Part shown: piece after piece, positions 8,590-15,931 of the stretch
How the letters are laid out: every line of letters begins with the position of its first letter
How positions within the stretch are numbered: position 1 is the first letter of the stretch
NCBI GenBank assembly: GCA_042091225.1
Contig: JBELHW010000040.1
Location: forward strand, 1 to 16,013
DNA from: JABAYQ01 sp042091225
GTDB taxonomy: Bacteria; Bacteroidota; Bacteroidia; Flavobacteriales; UBA7312
DNA: 16,013 nucleotides
Direction: 5' to 3'
Program-made: the position numbers and the translations under genes
Notes under the pieces: model-generated
What the model saw: only the letters and a program-made list of their open reading frames with translations
Told to the model about the DNA's origin: nothing
Database searches by the model: none

Positions 8590-8771
8590 AAAAATGTTTT
8601 TTTTTTAATAAGTAAATATAGGTTTAATAGTTTTAAAAATACCATTGAGAGAGTATTACTTGCAAAATGCTTGTGATTTTGGATTGCTTAAAGGAAATTA
8701 AAAGACTTTAACTATAAGTTTTTATTTTATTGGCAAATTGTATTTGCAGCAAATAACTAAAATAATTATTG
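8590..8771. other. 182-bp AT-rich intergenic gap with overlapping palindromes and an A10/T7 leader
   Basis: This is the largest gap within the locus, between the wzy stop and the start of the three-domain kinase gene. On the minus strand it has overlapping perfect inverted repeats close to the wzy end (8733-8755). Next to the kinase-gene TTG start it has a run of ten A, then CA, then seven T. I found no full match to the Bacteroidota TAnnTTTG promoter box in it (TATATTTA near 8620 is one base off). A separate promoter or partial terminator is possible but not proven. Confidence 0.5.
8733..8755. promoter_or_regulatory. Overlapping perfect inverted repeats (operator-like or weak hairpin)
   Basis: GCAAAT-TGT-ATTTGC (8733-8747) and TATTTGC-A-GCAAATA (8741-8755) share their middle arm, so GCAAAT / ATTTGC / GCAAAT alternate three times within 23 bp. 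It sits 17-39 nt after the wzy stop codon. It could form alternative hairpins at the end of the upstream transcript or be a dimeric regulator site. The arms are short and there is no U-tract after them, so a canonical intrinsic terminator is unlikely. Confidence 0.35.
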
Positions 8772-10064
8772 TTACCTAATATCTGTATTCCATTGCTTTT
8801 GAAAAAGCTGAAGTTTATAATTTTCATTTTTTGAAAGATTTTTTCTCACTTTAAAGACAAAAAGCAAAATCAAAAATTGATAAAATAAAATTCCAAAATT
8901 ATTTAACCCAAAAATACCAAATTCAGTAATTGAATTAATGAATATAGGTATGAATAAAGCAATAAAAAAAACCCTATAGACACTATCCTTTCTTTCTTTT
9001 AAGAAAATGGTCACTGTAAAAATCAATTGCCAAAACACCACAAATAAACCAACAAATCCTAGGTTTAATAAAACTTGTAAAAACGTATTATGAGCCATGG
9101 AACCACTGTAAGTATTTGTACTTTGAAAATACTCTGTATAATCTATTCTCATGAACCCAAAACCAAGGTATGGTTCACGAATAATACCCTCGCTTAATAG
9201 AGCGGTCCAAAAAGGTATTCTCCCAGTCATGCTCAGAACTTCACCTATCCCCCCCTCAGCTTTAAAAATCACAAAATTTAAAATCAAGGGAATTGATAGT
9301 AATCCAGTTACATACATAAAGATTTTGATTTTTTGATTTTTTGATATATAAGTAAGAAACCCTATTATTAATAATAATCCAATAAATGAAGATCGTGAAG
9401 TTGTTAATGTCAAAACAATTAATGCTGCGATCAACATTACTAAAGGCCCTGTTTTTTTGATCACATTTTGATAGTATAAAAAAGACATCGCTACCCCAAT
9501 TGATGCTAACATTCCTAATTCGTTTGAATTCATATAATATCCACCCAACCGAATTTCGTCACCTCCTCTCATCACTCTAAAAAATAAACCAGGACTTAAA
9601 ATCGATCCAACAACAAAAATCAGCATAATCGGAAAAATAGCTACAGTAAACAATTTAGAGATATCTAATTTTTTGACCGGAAAATAATAATTGATTAATG
9701 TTATAACTCTTAAGAAAAAAAAGACGAAAACTAAACTTTCTATAGTCATTAACCATTGCAATATTGAATAGTTAACATTTGTAGACCAACCAAACGAGGC
9801 CAAACCAATTAGCAAATACAGTAAATACAAAGCCAGCCCAGATAGGTTTTGGTGTTTGATTGTATCTAGGCAACCTAACTTTAAGGTTTTTAAATACAAA
9901 AGAAGCACCAAAAATGTCATACTTGTTCTGCAAATTAATTTGAAAATTTGGTTTGTAGTGGGATCTTCTACGATGGCAAAATAGCTCGCAATTTTAATAC
10001 TTAAAACAGCAATTAAAACACTAGAAATATTTCTTAACCAATATGGTAAATCTTTCCTATACAT
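8772..10064 (-). CDS. wzy: Wzy-like O-antigen/polysaccharide polymerase (Wzy_C / O-antigen ligase superfamily)
   Basis: A 430-residue polytopic membrane protein with roughly ten to twelve hydrophobic segments and a long periplasmic loop. Superfamily marks are GGYYMNSNELGML (174-186), LTTSRSSFIG (220-229), MTGRIPFWTALL (279-290) followed by YLGFGF (299-304), and the conserved histidine region MAHNTFLQ (323-330), then NSITEFGIF (377-385). Members join undecaprenyl-linked repeat units into a chain (Wzy) or transfer glycan to an acceptor (WaaL). The neighbouring flippase, Wzc and Wza favour the polymerase role, but sequence alone cannot fully separate the two. The start ATG overlaps the end of the upstream GT4 gene by 8 nt, indicating coupled translation. 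A G7 tract lies in the coding strand at 9249-9255. Confidence 0.86.
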   Translation of the reverse strand: MYRKDLPYWLRNISSVLIAVLSIKIASYFAIVEDPTTNQIFKLICRTSMTFLVLLLYLKTLKLGCLDTIKHQNLSGLALYLLYLLIGLASFGWSTNVNYSILQWLMTIESLVFVFFFLRVITLINYYFPVKKLDISKLFTVAIFPIMLIFVVGSILSPGLFFRVMRGGDEIRLGGYYMNSNELGMLASIGVAMSFLYYQNVIKKTGPLVMLIAALIVLTLTTSRSSFIGLLLIIGFLTYISKNQKIKIFMYVTGLLSIPLILNFVIFKAEGGIGEVLSMTGRIPFWTALLSEGIIREPYLGFGFMRIDYTEYFQSTNTYSGSMAHNTFLQVLLNLGFVGLFVVFWQLIFTVTIFLKERKDSVYRVFFIALFIPIFINSITEFGIFGLNNFGILFYQFLILLFVFKVRKNLSKNENYKLQLFQKQWNTDIR

Positions 10065-11163
10065 ACATTTTTGTTACTCGCAATGTTATCAATTCCCAAT
10101 CAAACTCTTTTGCAACCATTTTCCGAGAATTAAGATGAAAGGGGTGTGTATTTTTGTTTATTATGAATTCTGTTGCTGTTTTCAATGTTTCTTTAATATG
10201 CTTCGAATCATTCTCTTTGAGGACATAACCAGTGTTATACTTCTTTATGTAAAATGCCATATTAGTCTCCTTGCTTATAATGCTGGGTATGCCAAGAGCT
10301 GCTGCTTCAAGAATTACACCGGGAAATCCCTCATTCCTAGAATTAAGAACAATAAAATCGAACTTTTGCATTAATTCTATTTTTGAACTTCCAAAAACAC
10401 TACCCCAAAAACGAACTTGATTAGTAATTCCAAGTTTTTTTGCTAAACTTTTTAGTGTGTTTTTTTCCCGTCCATCTCCGATAATCCAAAGTTCTGCTTT
10501 TTTAGTTCCTATCTCTTTCAAGTAATTTGAGAAACCATTGAGTAATATATCTAAACCTTTGGTTTTAATGTCTATACGACCGCAAAATCCAAAAACTATA
10601 ATATCATTTTTTTTTACGGATAATTCACTCTTCTTTAAGGTCTGCCCATTTGGAATCATTTTAAAACTGTCAAAGTCAAATATTTTTTTTGCTGAATCAA
10701 TTTCGCTTTCGCCGACAAAATGGATTGATTTAGCATTTTTTACAATTGACCTATCAAAGAAATAAGAAAAGAGAAATTTCTTCCAAAAACCACGTTTCAT
10801 AGCAACAGTGTTGTAACATCCATGAGGAGTAAATACATATGAAAAACCATAATGTTTTATTCGTTTTGCAATAAAATAGAACTGTATTATAAAACCACCA
10901 TGAAAATGAAAAACTGTCCCTGGAGATGTGGTTTTAATTTTCTTATTCATTCCTTTTGGAAATAATAAACTTGAATAATTTAAAAACAATTTAGTTTTGT
11001 AATTTCTTGCAGTATAATTATGTATCGGATTTTTAGTAATACCCCATATTGTTACCTCGTGACCTAGTTTTATTTGATTTTCAGCTAAATTATGTATCAC
11101 TCTATTAACTCCATTCATTTTAGTGGTATTAACCTTACCCAAAGCTATATGGACTATCTTCAT
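10057..11163 (-). CDS. GT4-family glycosyltransferase
   Basis: A single 368-residue GT-B enzyme. The N-terminal domain has MNGVNRVIHNLA (16-27), a loop used in acceptor binding, and TPHG (112-115). The C-terminal donor domain has FGFCGRIDIKTKGLDILL (191-208) and the EX7E motif E278...E286 in SRNEGFPGVILEAA. It ends with the usual FDW (355-357). It should transfer one sugar from an activated donor to the growing lipid-linked repeat unit, probably with retention of configuration as is usual for GT4. The sugar is not predictable. Its ATG overlaps the flippase stop codon (ATGA), and the wzy start lies inside its last codons, so it is embedded in one operon between Wzx and Wzy. Confidence 0.9.
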   Translation of the reverse strand: MKIVHIALGKVNTTKMNGVNRVIHNLAENQIKLGHEVTIWGITKNPIHNYTARNYKTKLFLNYSSLLFPKGMNKKIKTTSPGTVFHFHGGFIIQFYFIAKRIKHYGFSYVFTPHGCYNTVAMKRGFWKKFLFSYFFDRSIVKNAKSIHFVGESEIDSAKKIFDFDSFKMIPNGQTLKKSELSVKKNDIIVFGFCGRIDIKTKGLDILLNGFSNYLKEIGTKKAELWIIGDGREKNTLKSLAKKLGITNQVRFWGSVFGSSKIELMQKFDFIVLNSRNEGFPGVILEAAALGIPSIISKETNMAFYIKKYNTGYVLKENDSKHIKETLKTATEFIINKNTHPFHLNSRKMVAKEFDWELITLRVTKMYV

Positions 11164-12386
11164 AATTCAATGAATTTAGTTTTTAAATAATAATAATAAA
11201 CAACAACATTCAAAATCTGTATTGATATTAACCCTAGAATAACTCCTTGTAAACCCCATTGAGAAATAATTGGTTTAGCCGAAAAAACACTAAAGGCTGT
11301 TGTTATGACATAACTAATTAAAAAAATATGATTTAATTCAAATGTTTTAATTACAAAACCAAAAATTGTATTGATGAATATAAATACATAGAGTAATGTA
11401 AATCCTAACAATATATTAGAATATTTTAAATATTGCTCTCCATAAAGCCAGAAAATAATTAAGTCTCTACCTAATGCAATACACACTAAAGTTAAACCTG
11501 TCAATACGCCACCATAAATAAAAACTTTTTTGAAGTAACTTAAAGTTGGTAGTGGCCCTAATTTCGCTAATATCTGAGCCGCTTTTAAAGGAACAATGTT
11601 TTCTAAAGTCAAAAACAAAACATTAAGAACACCCAATACATTTTGAGCTATCCTTATAATCCCAATAGCAGCTGGAGCTAACAAACCTCCCGCCGCAATA
11701 ATAAAAAAATTACTTGTAAACCATTGCAACAATGCAGTCCCTAATAAAAACCTCGAGTAATACCAGTTTTCTTTAATTGTTAAAATAAGTTGACTAGTAT
11801 TAAATTCTAAAGAGATAATAAATGTGTAATATATACTCGAAATACCATATAATACTGCTAAAACTAGATAACAGTTATGAATATTTAATGCTTCAAAATA
11901 ATATAAACCGTAAATGGATATGGGTTGCAAGCCATAAGCAACTAGATCTGAAATAAAAGTTAACAACGGTCGATTTCTTAAAATATTTAGTCTCCGATAA
12001 AAGTCTTGTAGACCAAACAAGGCTATTACTAGGGGTAAGCTCCATAGAATTCCAGAAACAAACCATTCTGGTTTTATAAATATTATTATTTTTAGTGATG
12101 CAATTGCAGAAACAAGTGTAATAACCGTAAACAGTATTTGAATACTATGAACGGATTTAAGATACTGTTTTGGATATAAGTGTTTTGGAAATAAAGTATA
12201 TAAAGGTGAAATGATATAAGCCAATTGTAAGCTGCTAAAAAAAAGCACTAGCATCCATCCAGTAGCAAATAACCCAAAATCGTCAACACCCAAAAATCGC
12301 ACTAAAAACAATGTTAAAAGGAATTTGAACCCACTTACCAAAATTTGATCAGACAATAGTATCAATTTGGCTTTGATTGGATTCAT
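11160..12386 (-). CDS. wzx: Wzx-like lipid-linked oligosaccharide flippase (MOP superfamily)
   Basis: A 408-residue protein made almost entirely of hydrophobic segments (about twelve), beginning with the typical family pattern SGFKFLLTLFLVRFLGVDDF (18-37). It has a central segment rich in small residues, IIAAGGLLAPAAIGIIRIAQ (229-248), and a YGEQY element (315-319) seen before a late helix in many flippases. The family moves undecaprenyl-diphosphate-linked repeat units across the inner membrane. It sits between wzc (63-nt gap) and a glycosyltransferase (4-nt overlap), as expected for a Wzx/Wzy locus. The N-terminal RFLG..FG pattern is good evidence for the superfamily; which glycan it moves cannot be read. 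It is at the short end of the usual 400-500 residues, with no sign of truncation. Confidence 0.85.
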   Translation of the reverse strand: MNPIKAKLILLSDQILVSGFKFLLTLFLVRFLGVDDFGLFATGWMLVLFFSSLQLAYIISPLYTLFPKHLYPKQYLKSVHSIQILFTVITLVSAIASLKIIIFIKPEWFVSGILWSLPLVIALFGLQDFYRRLNILRNRPLLTFISDLVAYGLQPISIYGLYYFEALNIHNCYLVLAVLYGISSIYYTFIISLEFNTSQLILTIKENWYYSRFLLGTALLQWFTSNFFIIAAGGLLAPAAIGIIRIAQNVLGVLNVLFLTLENIVPLKAAQILAKLGPLPTLSYFKKVFIYGGVLTGLTLVCIALGRDLIIFWLYGEQYLKYSNILLGFTLLYVFIFINTIFGFVIKTFELNHIFLISYVITTAFSVFSAKPIISQWGLQGVILGLISIQILNVVVYYYYLKTKFIEL

Positions 12387-12449
12387 ATAATTGTCTTATT
12401 CAAAAACTAGTTAATTGCTAAAAAGAATAGAAGTTTTTTTATATAAAAA

Positions 12450-14576
12450 TTAAACATCCGATAATAACAAATGTAAATTGTCTAATTTAAATTCCTCTGA
12501 AATGAGATTAATATTTTTTAAAGATTCAAGATTACTGGAATTAATTTTAAAAACAAAAAAAGAGATTCCCGCTAATTTCATTATCTGTAATGGCTCAATG
12601 TGATTTGCAATTGGTGCTGTGTTGATTACAACAAAATCAAATTGTTTTTTCAATTCTCCTAACTTAAGTTTTAACAAAGAAGGCTCTTTTGTAAATTCTC
12701 TTTGATAGTCCCGAAAGTCAATTGATGATCCACTTTCTAATTTATCAATATTCAGTAAATCGATATTTAATTCTGATTTGTAACTATTTGAAGAATCACT
12801 AGATAAATCATAATCTACGTAACAAGTTTTATACCCAAGGTCCATTAATGAAGTATACAATCCAATAGCCACAGCGTTTTTGTTTTTTTTGTTTTTAGTG
12901 GACGAAACAGCAATTAATTGATTTGGTTTAAGTTTTTCTTTTAATAATAATGATTGTATTAATTTTTCATGATCTCTATTTAAACCTGACTTAGATTTGT
13001 TTATGAATCCAGATAAGGGTAATAAAGTGTTTTTTTCAATATCCGCTCCACTTGAAATTCTTGGATTAATTTTTTCGTTAATAAAAATTATTAGTAAACT
13101 TATTATTAAACCGAAAAAACCACATAAAAAAGTGATCAAAATTTTATTTGGTTGGATAGGTTTTGTTGGCACATAAGCTTTTTGTATAATCCTGTTAAAT
13201 GAATTTGTAGATGACGCTATTATAGATTTTTCAATTCTTTTTTGAGTAAGGATATTAAATATACTCTGATGCAAATTAAACTCTCTTTCAAGCCTTTTAA
13301 ATCTTCCCTCTGTATCTGGCAGATTATCAAATTGACCTGATGACAGGTCTATGATTTTTTCTAATTCCTTTCTTTTTGATTTTATTATATTTTTACTAGA
13401 TCTTATAGATTCGTTTATATAAAATTTGATTTCTTCAATATTGGAGTTAATGTTTTTTATTTCATCACTATCTTCTTTATACAATAAAATTAAATCTCGT
13501 TTTTTCTGAGTCAAGTTTTTTAAGTTATCAAATGCATTTGATACAATTAAATCAGTAAAACCAATTTGAAGCGCTTTTTCTGTAAAATAATCTCCATTGT
13601 CTAGATACTCTTCTAATTTTAAAATAGTATTCTCATCTATCTTGATATTAAGTAGCTCTTCTTCTAATTTTGAAATTTGCGAAATAGCGATTTTTTTTTG
13701 TTCTATAAGGTCAATTATGTTGTTATCCTCCTGAAATTGTTCTAACGCATCTGCGGATGTTTTTAAATTAACAGCTACTTTTTTTAACTCATCATCAATA
13801 AAATCGATGATGTTTCTAGCATTTTGGGATTCCATAAGAATATAATCATCAATATATACTCTAGATAATGTATTATTGAAATCTGCTGCTCTTTGTGGAA
13901 TTTCATCTTTGAATGTAATTTGTAATATGCTCATATCTTTGTCTATGGCTTTTACATTTAATTTTTGATTAATTCTTTCAGCAAGAAATTCGGGGGAATA
14001 AATAACAAACGAGTAATTTCCATTTAAAATTATTTTTAATTTTTTAATTATTGTGTCATTTTTCACGAGCATGATCCTATTTCCCTGAATGTTTATCCAT
14101 TCATTCATCTTTGCTGCTATATTTGTTTTTAAATTTTTATTGGTTAAAGTTAAATTGCCTTCTCGTATTTCTAAATCAAAATCGGAATCATATAACAAAC
14201 TGTTATTTATCTCATGTTTCAAATAAAATGGAGAGTTTTTGTATAAAGTGGTTTCTTTAAGAAGGCCAATTCTTTTTATTTGAATATTTAAATTTAATAA
14301 GTCTAAGGTTTTTTTAATCAATAGATGAGATCGTAATAATTCTGCTTCAGTTCCAATGTTATTTCCAAAAGACTGTGAGCCAAAATTACTTGGTAAGTCA
14401 GTAGTTGAAAAAATATCATTCTCACGTTTGTCTATTTTTATTTTTGATACCGTTTGAAATTCTTGAGTTTTATACTTAATAATAATACCAGCAAAAATTA
14501 GTGATAAAAAAAAGAATACAAGTGTAAATAGAGTTTTTACTATTATTGGTTTTAGTTGGAGTGATTTTCTTTGCAC
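12450..14576 (-). CDS. wzc: Wzc-like polysaccharide co-polymerase with degenerate BY-kinase domain
   Basis: The 708-residue protein has a first membrane helix at ~12-32, a Wzz-type periplasmic region, a long coiled-coil part (~255-455), a proline-rich element VPTKPIQPNKI (469-479) and a second helix (~479-499). It then has a cytoplasmic domain shaped like a bacterial tyrosine kinase. In that domain the nucleotide motifs are eroded: the Walker A position reads SSTKNKKNKNAVA (558-570) without the GxGK[ST] glycines, Walker A' is VDYDLSSD (587-594) without its usual Arg, and Walker B is VVINTAPI (649-656) with Asn in place of Asp. The protein stops at LLLSDV with no tyrosine-rich tail. It probably keeps the length-control scaffold but not autophosphorylation. 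The start is GTG (14574-14576); the next Met is residue 157. It follows wza by 10 nt. Confidence 0.87.
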   Translation of the reverse strand: MQRKSLQLKPIIVKTLFTLVFFFLSLIFAGIIIKYKTQEFQTVSKIKIDKRENDIFSTTDLPSNFGSQSFGNNIGTEAELLRSHLLIKKTLDLLNLNIQIKRIGLLKETTLYKNSPFYLKHEINNSLLYDSDFDLEIREGNLTLTNKNLKTNIAAKMNEWINIQGNRIMLVKNDTIIKKLKIILNGNYSFVIYSPEFLAERINQKLNVKAIDKDMSILQITFKDEIPQRAADFNNTLSRVYIDDYILMESQNARNIIDFIDDELKKVAVNLKTSADALEQFQEDNNIIDLIEQKKIAISQISKLEEELLNIKIDENTILKLEEYLDNGDYFTEKALQIGFTDLIVSNAFDNLKNLTQKKRDLILLYKEDSDEIKNINSNIEEIKFYINESIRSSKNIIKSKRKELEKIIDLSSGQFDNLPDTEGRFKRLEREFNLHQSIFNILTQKRIEKSIIASSTNSFNRIIQKAYVPTKPIQPNKILITFLCGFFGLIISLLIIFINEKINPRISSGADIEKNTLLPLSGFINKSKSGLNRDHEKLIQSLLLKEKLKPNQLIAVSSTKNKKNKNAVAIGLYTSLMDLGYKTCYVDYDLSSDSSNSYKSELNIDLLNIDKLESGSSIDFRDYQREFTKEPSLLKLKLGELKKQFDFVVINTAPIANHIEPLQIMKLAGISFFVFKINSSNLESLKNINLISEEFKLDNLHLLLSDV

Positions 14577-14586
14577 AATAAATAGT

Positions 14587-15288
14587 TTATAATAATGAGA
14601 GAATTAATATGATAGCTGTTGTTAACCCTATAAACACAGGAGCTCTTTTGTCTAATACTTTACCCCCTCTGCTTGGTATACTAATAACATCTCCATCTTG
14701 AACAATAATTTGGTAATTATTATCCTCTAATACTGTAAAGTCAATTTTATATCCCTTATTATTTCTCAATAACAATATTTTTCTCTTGTCCGCATAAAAA
14801 TCAAACCCATTAGCGCTGGCAATTATTTCAGTTAAGGTGTTAGTTTGTTTTTCCAATATATAATTCCCTGGATTCCTTACTTCACCTAGGATACTAATTT
14901 CTCTGTTTAGAACTTTTATAACAATAATTGGGTTAACTAAAAACGAACTATATAAGTTAGTTAGTTTATCAACTGCTTGATTTATTGTAAGACCCAATAA
15001 GGGTACTTTACCGATTTTTGGTAACATAACATTTCCATTTACATCTACCAAAACCCCCCTGTTATTAATTTCTTTTAAACCAAACACAGATCCAACACTC
15101 ATATTTTCATGATTCCACAAGCTAAAACTCAACTTATCATCTAAACCTATTAAATGCTCATAATCATCATCTGATCGTAATAAATCAGCCAAACTATTTT
15201 CTTGGTATCTTGAGAAAGTGTTCTGATGATAACAAGAATCGAAAACAACCATAATTAGCAATAAAACAAGAATTCTTGATAATTTCAT
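14587..15288 (-). CDS. wza: Wza-like outer-membrane polysaccharide export lipoprotein
   Basis: A 233-residue protein with a lipoprotein signal (basic MKLSR, hydrophobic stretch, then VFDSC with lipid-bearing C19). It has a polysaccharide export domain of about 45-125 (IGLDDKLSFSLWNHENMSV; DVNGNVMLPKIGKVPLLGLT) and an SLBB-type domain of about 128-205 (ISILGEVRNPGNYIL; VQDGDVISIP). A C-terminal hydrophobic helix (~216-233) follows, as in many Bacteroidota versions, and could reach a membrane. Wza-type proteins form the outer-membrane exit channel and dock on Wzc, encoded 10 nt downstream. It is shorter than enterobacterial Wza (about 380), having one SLBB domain, which is normal for this phylum. 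It is the first gene of the operon and has the best promoter candidate upstream. Confidence 0.9.
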   Translation of the reverse strand: MKLSRILVLLLIMVVFDSCYHQNTFSRYQENSLADLLRSDDDYEHLIGLDDKLSFSLWNHENMSVGSVFGLKEINNRGVLVDVNGNVMLPKIGKVPLLGLTINQAVDKLTNLYSSFLVNPIIVIKVLNREISILGEVRNPGNYILEKQTNTLTEIIASANGFDFYADKRKILLLRNNKGYKIDFTVLEDNNYQIIVQDGDVISIPSRGGKVLDKRAPVFIGLTTAIILILSLL

Positions 15289-15445
15289 TTTTTTGAATTA
15301 AACATTAAACATACATGAATTCCTGTTTTAATCATTGGCGAGTGAAGTGGTAGTTACTTGAATACAATCTTAACTTACCGTCTAAATCTTATTTAATCAA
15401 ATATAAATAAAAATTTCAATGTGCATTGATTTCGTATTGCCTTTA
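15289..15445. other. Intergenic leader upstream of wza (157 bp)
   Basis: Separates the sigma-MORN chimera stop from the wza start. Read on the minus strand it contains one consensus -7 box and about 110 nt of untranslated leader. I saw no strong intrinsic terminator for the chimera. The 8-mer GACGGTAA in the leader only loosely resembles an ops/JUMPStart element. Confidence 0.5.
15398..15405 (-). promoter_or_regulatory. Candidate -7 box TATATTTG for the wza operon
   Basis: TATATTTG on the minus strand matches the Bacteroidota primary-sigma -7 consensus TAnnTTTG exactly and lies about 110 nt before the wza ATG. The -33 TTG is not at the usual spacing (the nearest TTG is only 13 nt upstream), so the assignment is moderate. 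It is the best candidate for transcription of the polysaccharide operon. Confidence 0.45.
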
Positions 15446-15847
15446 TTACAGACAGTTTCCATTTTCGTCCCATTCTTTAAAAACTATGGGAACTTTATCA
15501 TTATAAATACCTTCTGTTTTTAATTGACCATTTCTGTACAATTCATAATAAGGACCATTTATTAAGTGATTTTCCAAAGTAACTTTTCTAGCTTTAGTTT
15601 CATTGTCATGATATGAAATAACATCTCCATTTTCTAGAACTCCATTAGTAAAAGTTGTTTCAGCTTTTAGTTGTCCATTATCATGATAAATTCTAAAGTA
15701 ACCATTTGGCTCTTCTTGTAAAATATCTTCTGCTTTATCTACATCTTGGGTTTTATAGAAAAGAAACCGTCTAATGTCTTTGGCATAGGCATTGTAGATT
15801 GCCTCAAAAACTTTTGACTCACATACATTACAATTATCCTTAGCCAT
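15446..15847 (-). CDS. Chimera: ECF sigma factor N-terminus joined to MORN/YwqK-like repeats
   Basis: A 133-residue ORF with two unrelated halves. Residues 1-~45 (MAKDNCNVCESKVFEAIYNA through RRFLFYKTQDVDKAEDILQE) read exactly like the start of a flavobacterial ECF sigma-70 factor, covering regions 2.1-2.2 that bind core RNA polymerase. After ILQE one would expect a continuation such as VFIKLW. Instead, from EPNGYFRIYHDNGQL (46-60), the protein has MORN-variant repeats of the YwqK type: about 49-69, 74-98, 98-120 and a last WDENG. Regions 2.3/2.4 and 4, needed for promoter recognition, are absent. It most likely arose by an in-frame deletion or recombination between two genes and may not be functional. 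The start ATG is that of the sigma gene. It lies directly upstream of the wza leader, near the right-hand repeat. Confidence 0.8.
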   Translation of the reverse strand: MAKDNCNVCESKVFEAIYNAYAKDIRRFLFYKTQDVDKAEDILQEEPNGYFRIYHDNGQLKAETTFTNGVLENGDVISYHDNETKARKVTLENHLINGPYYELYRNGQLKTEGIYNDKVPIVFKEWDENGNCL

Positions 15848-15869
15848 TAAATTGGATTTAATTAAACGC

Positions 15870-15877
15870 CAAAACTA
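15870..15877 (-). promoter_or_regulatory. Candidate -7 box TAGTTTTG for the sigma-MORN chimera
   Basis: TAGTTTTG on the minus strand fits TAnnTTTG and lies 22 nt before the chimera ATG. An upstream TTTTG is present but 24 nt away, somewhat farther than the usual 19-21. Probably the original promoter of the sigma-factor gene. Moderate to weak support. Confidence 0.3.
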
Positions 15878-15931
15878 TTCAATAAATTAAAAAGGAAAAT
15901 ACAAAATAACTATAGAGAACTACCCTACTCA

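Noticed and set aside
9151..9336. Plus-strand open frame of 61 codons
   Set aside because: Antisense to the Wzy-like polymerase core; shadow of its codon use.
10135..10765. Two plus-strand open frames (10135-10374 and 10538-10765)
   Set aside because: Both antisense to the GT4 gene with intact motifs; no independent support.
15340..15350. GAGTGAAGT in the wza leader, also present in the flanking repeat core
   Set aside because: A 9-nt identity without any extension of the repeat on either side; not enough to call a third copy.
15375..15382. Possible ops/JUMPStart-like element (GACGGTAA on the minus strand) in the wza leader
   Set aside because: Only a partial match to GGCGGTAG, no RfaH/UpxY-type antiterminator gene in the window, and a match this short is expected by chance.
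15700..15720. GAGCCAA at the sigma-MORN junction, also found in the left repeat
   Set aside because: A 7-nt match is too short to argue that the repeat mediated the fusion.
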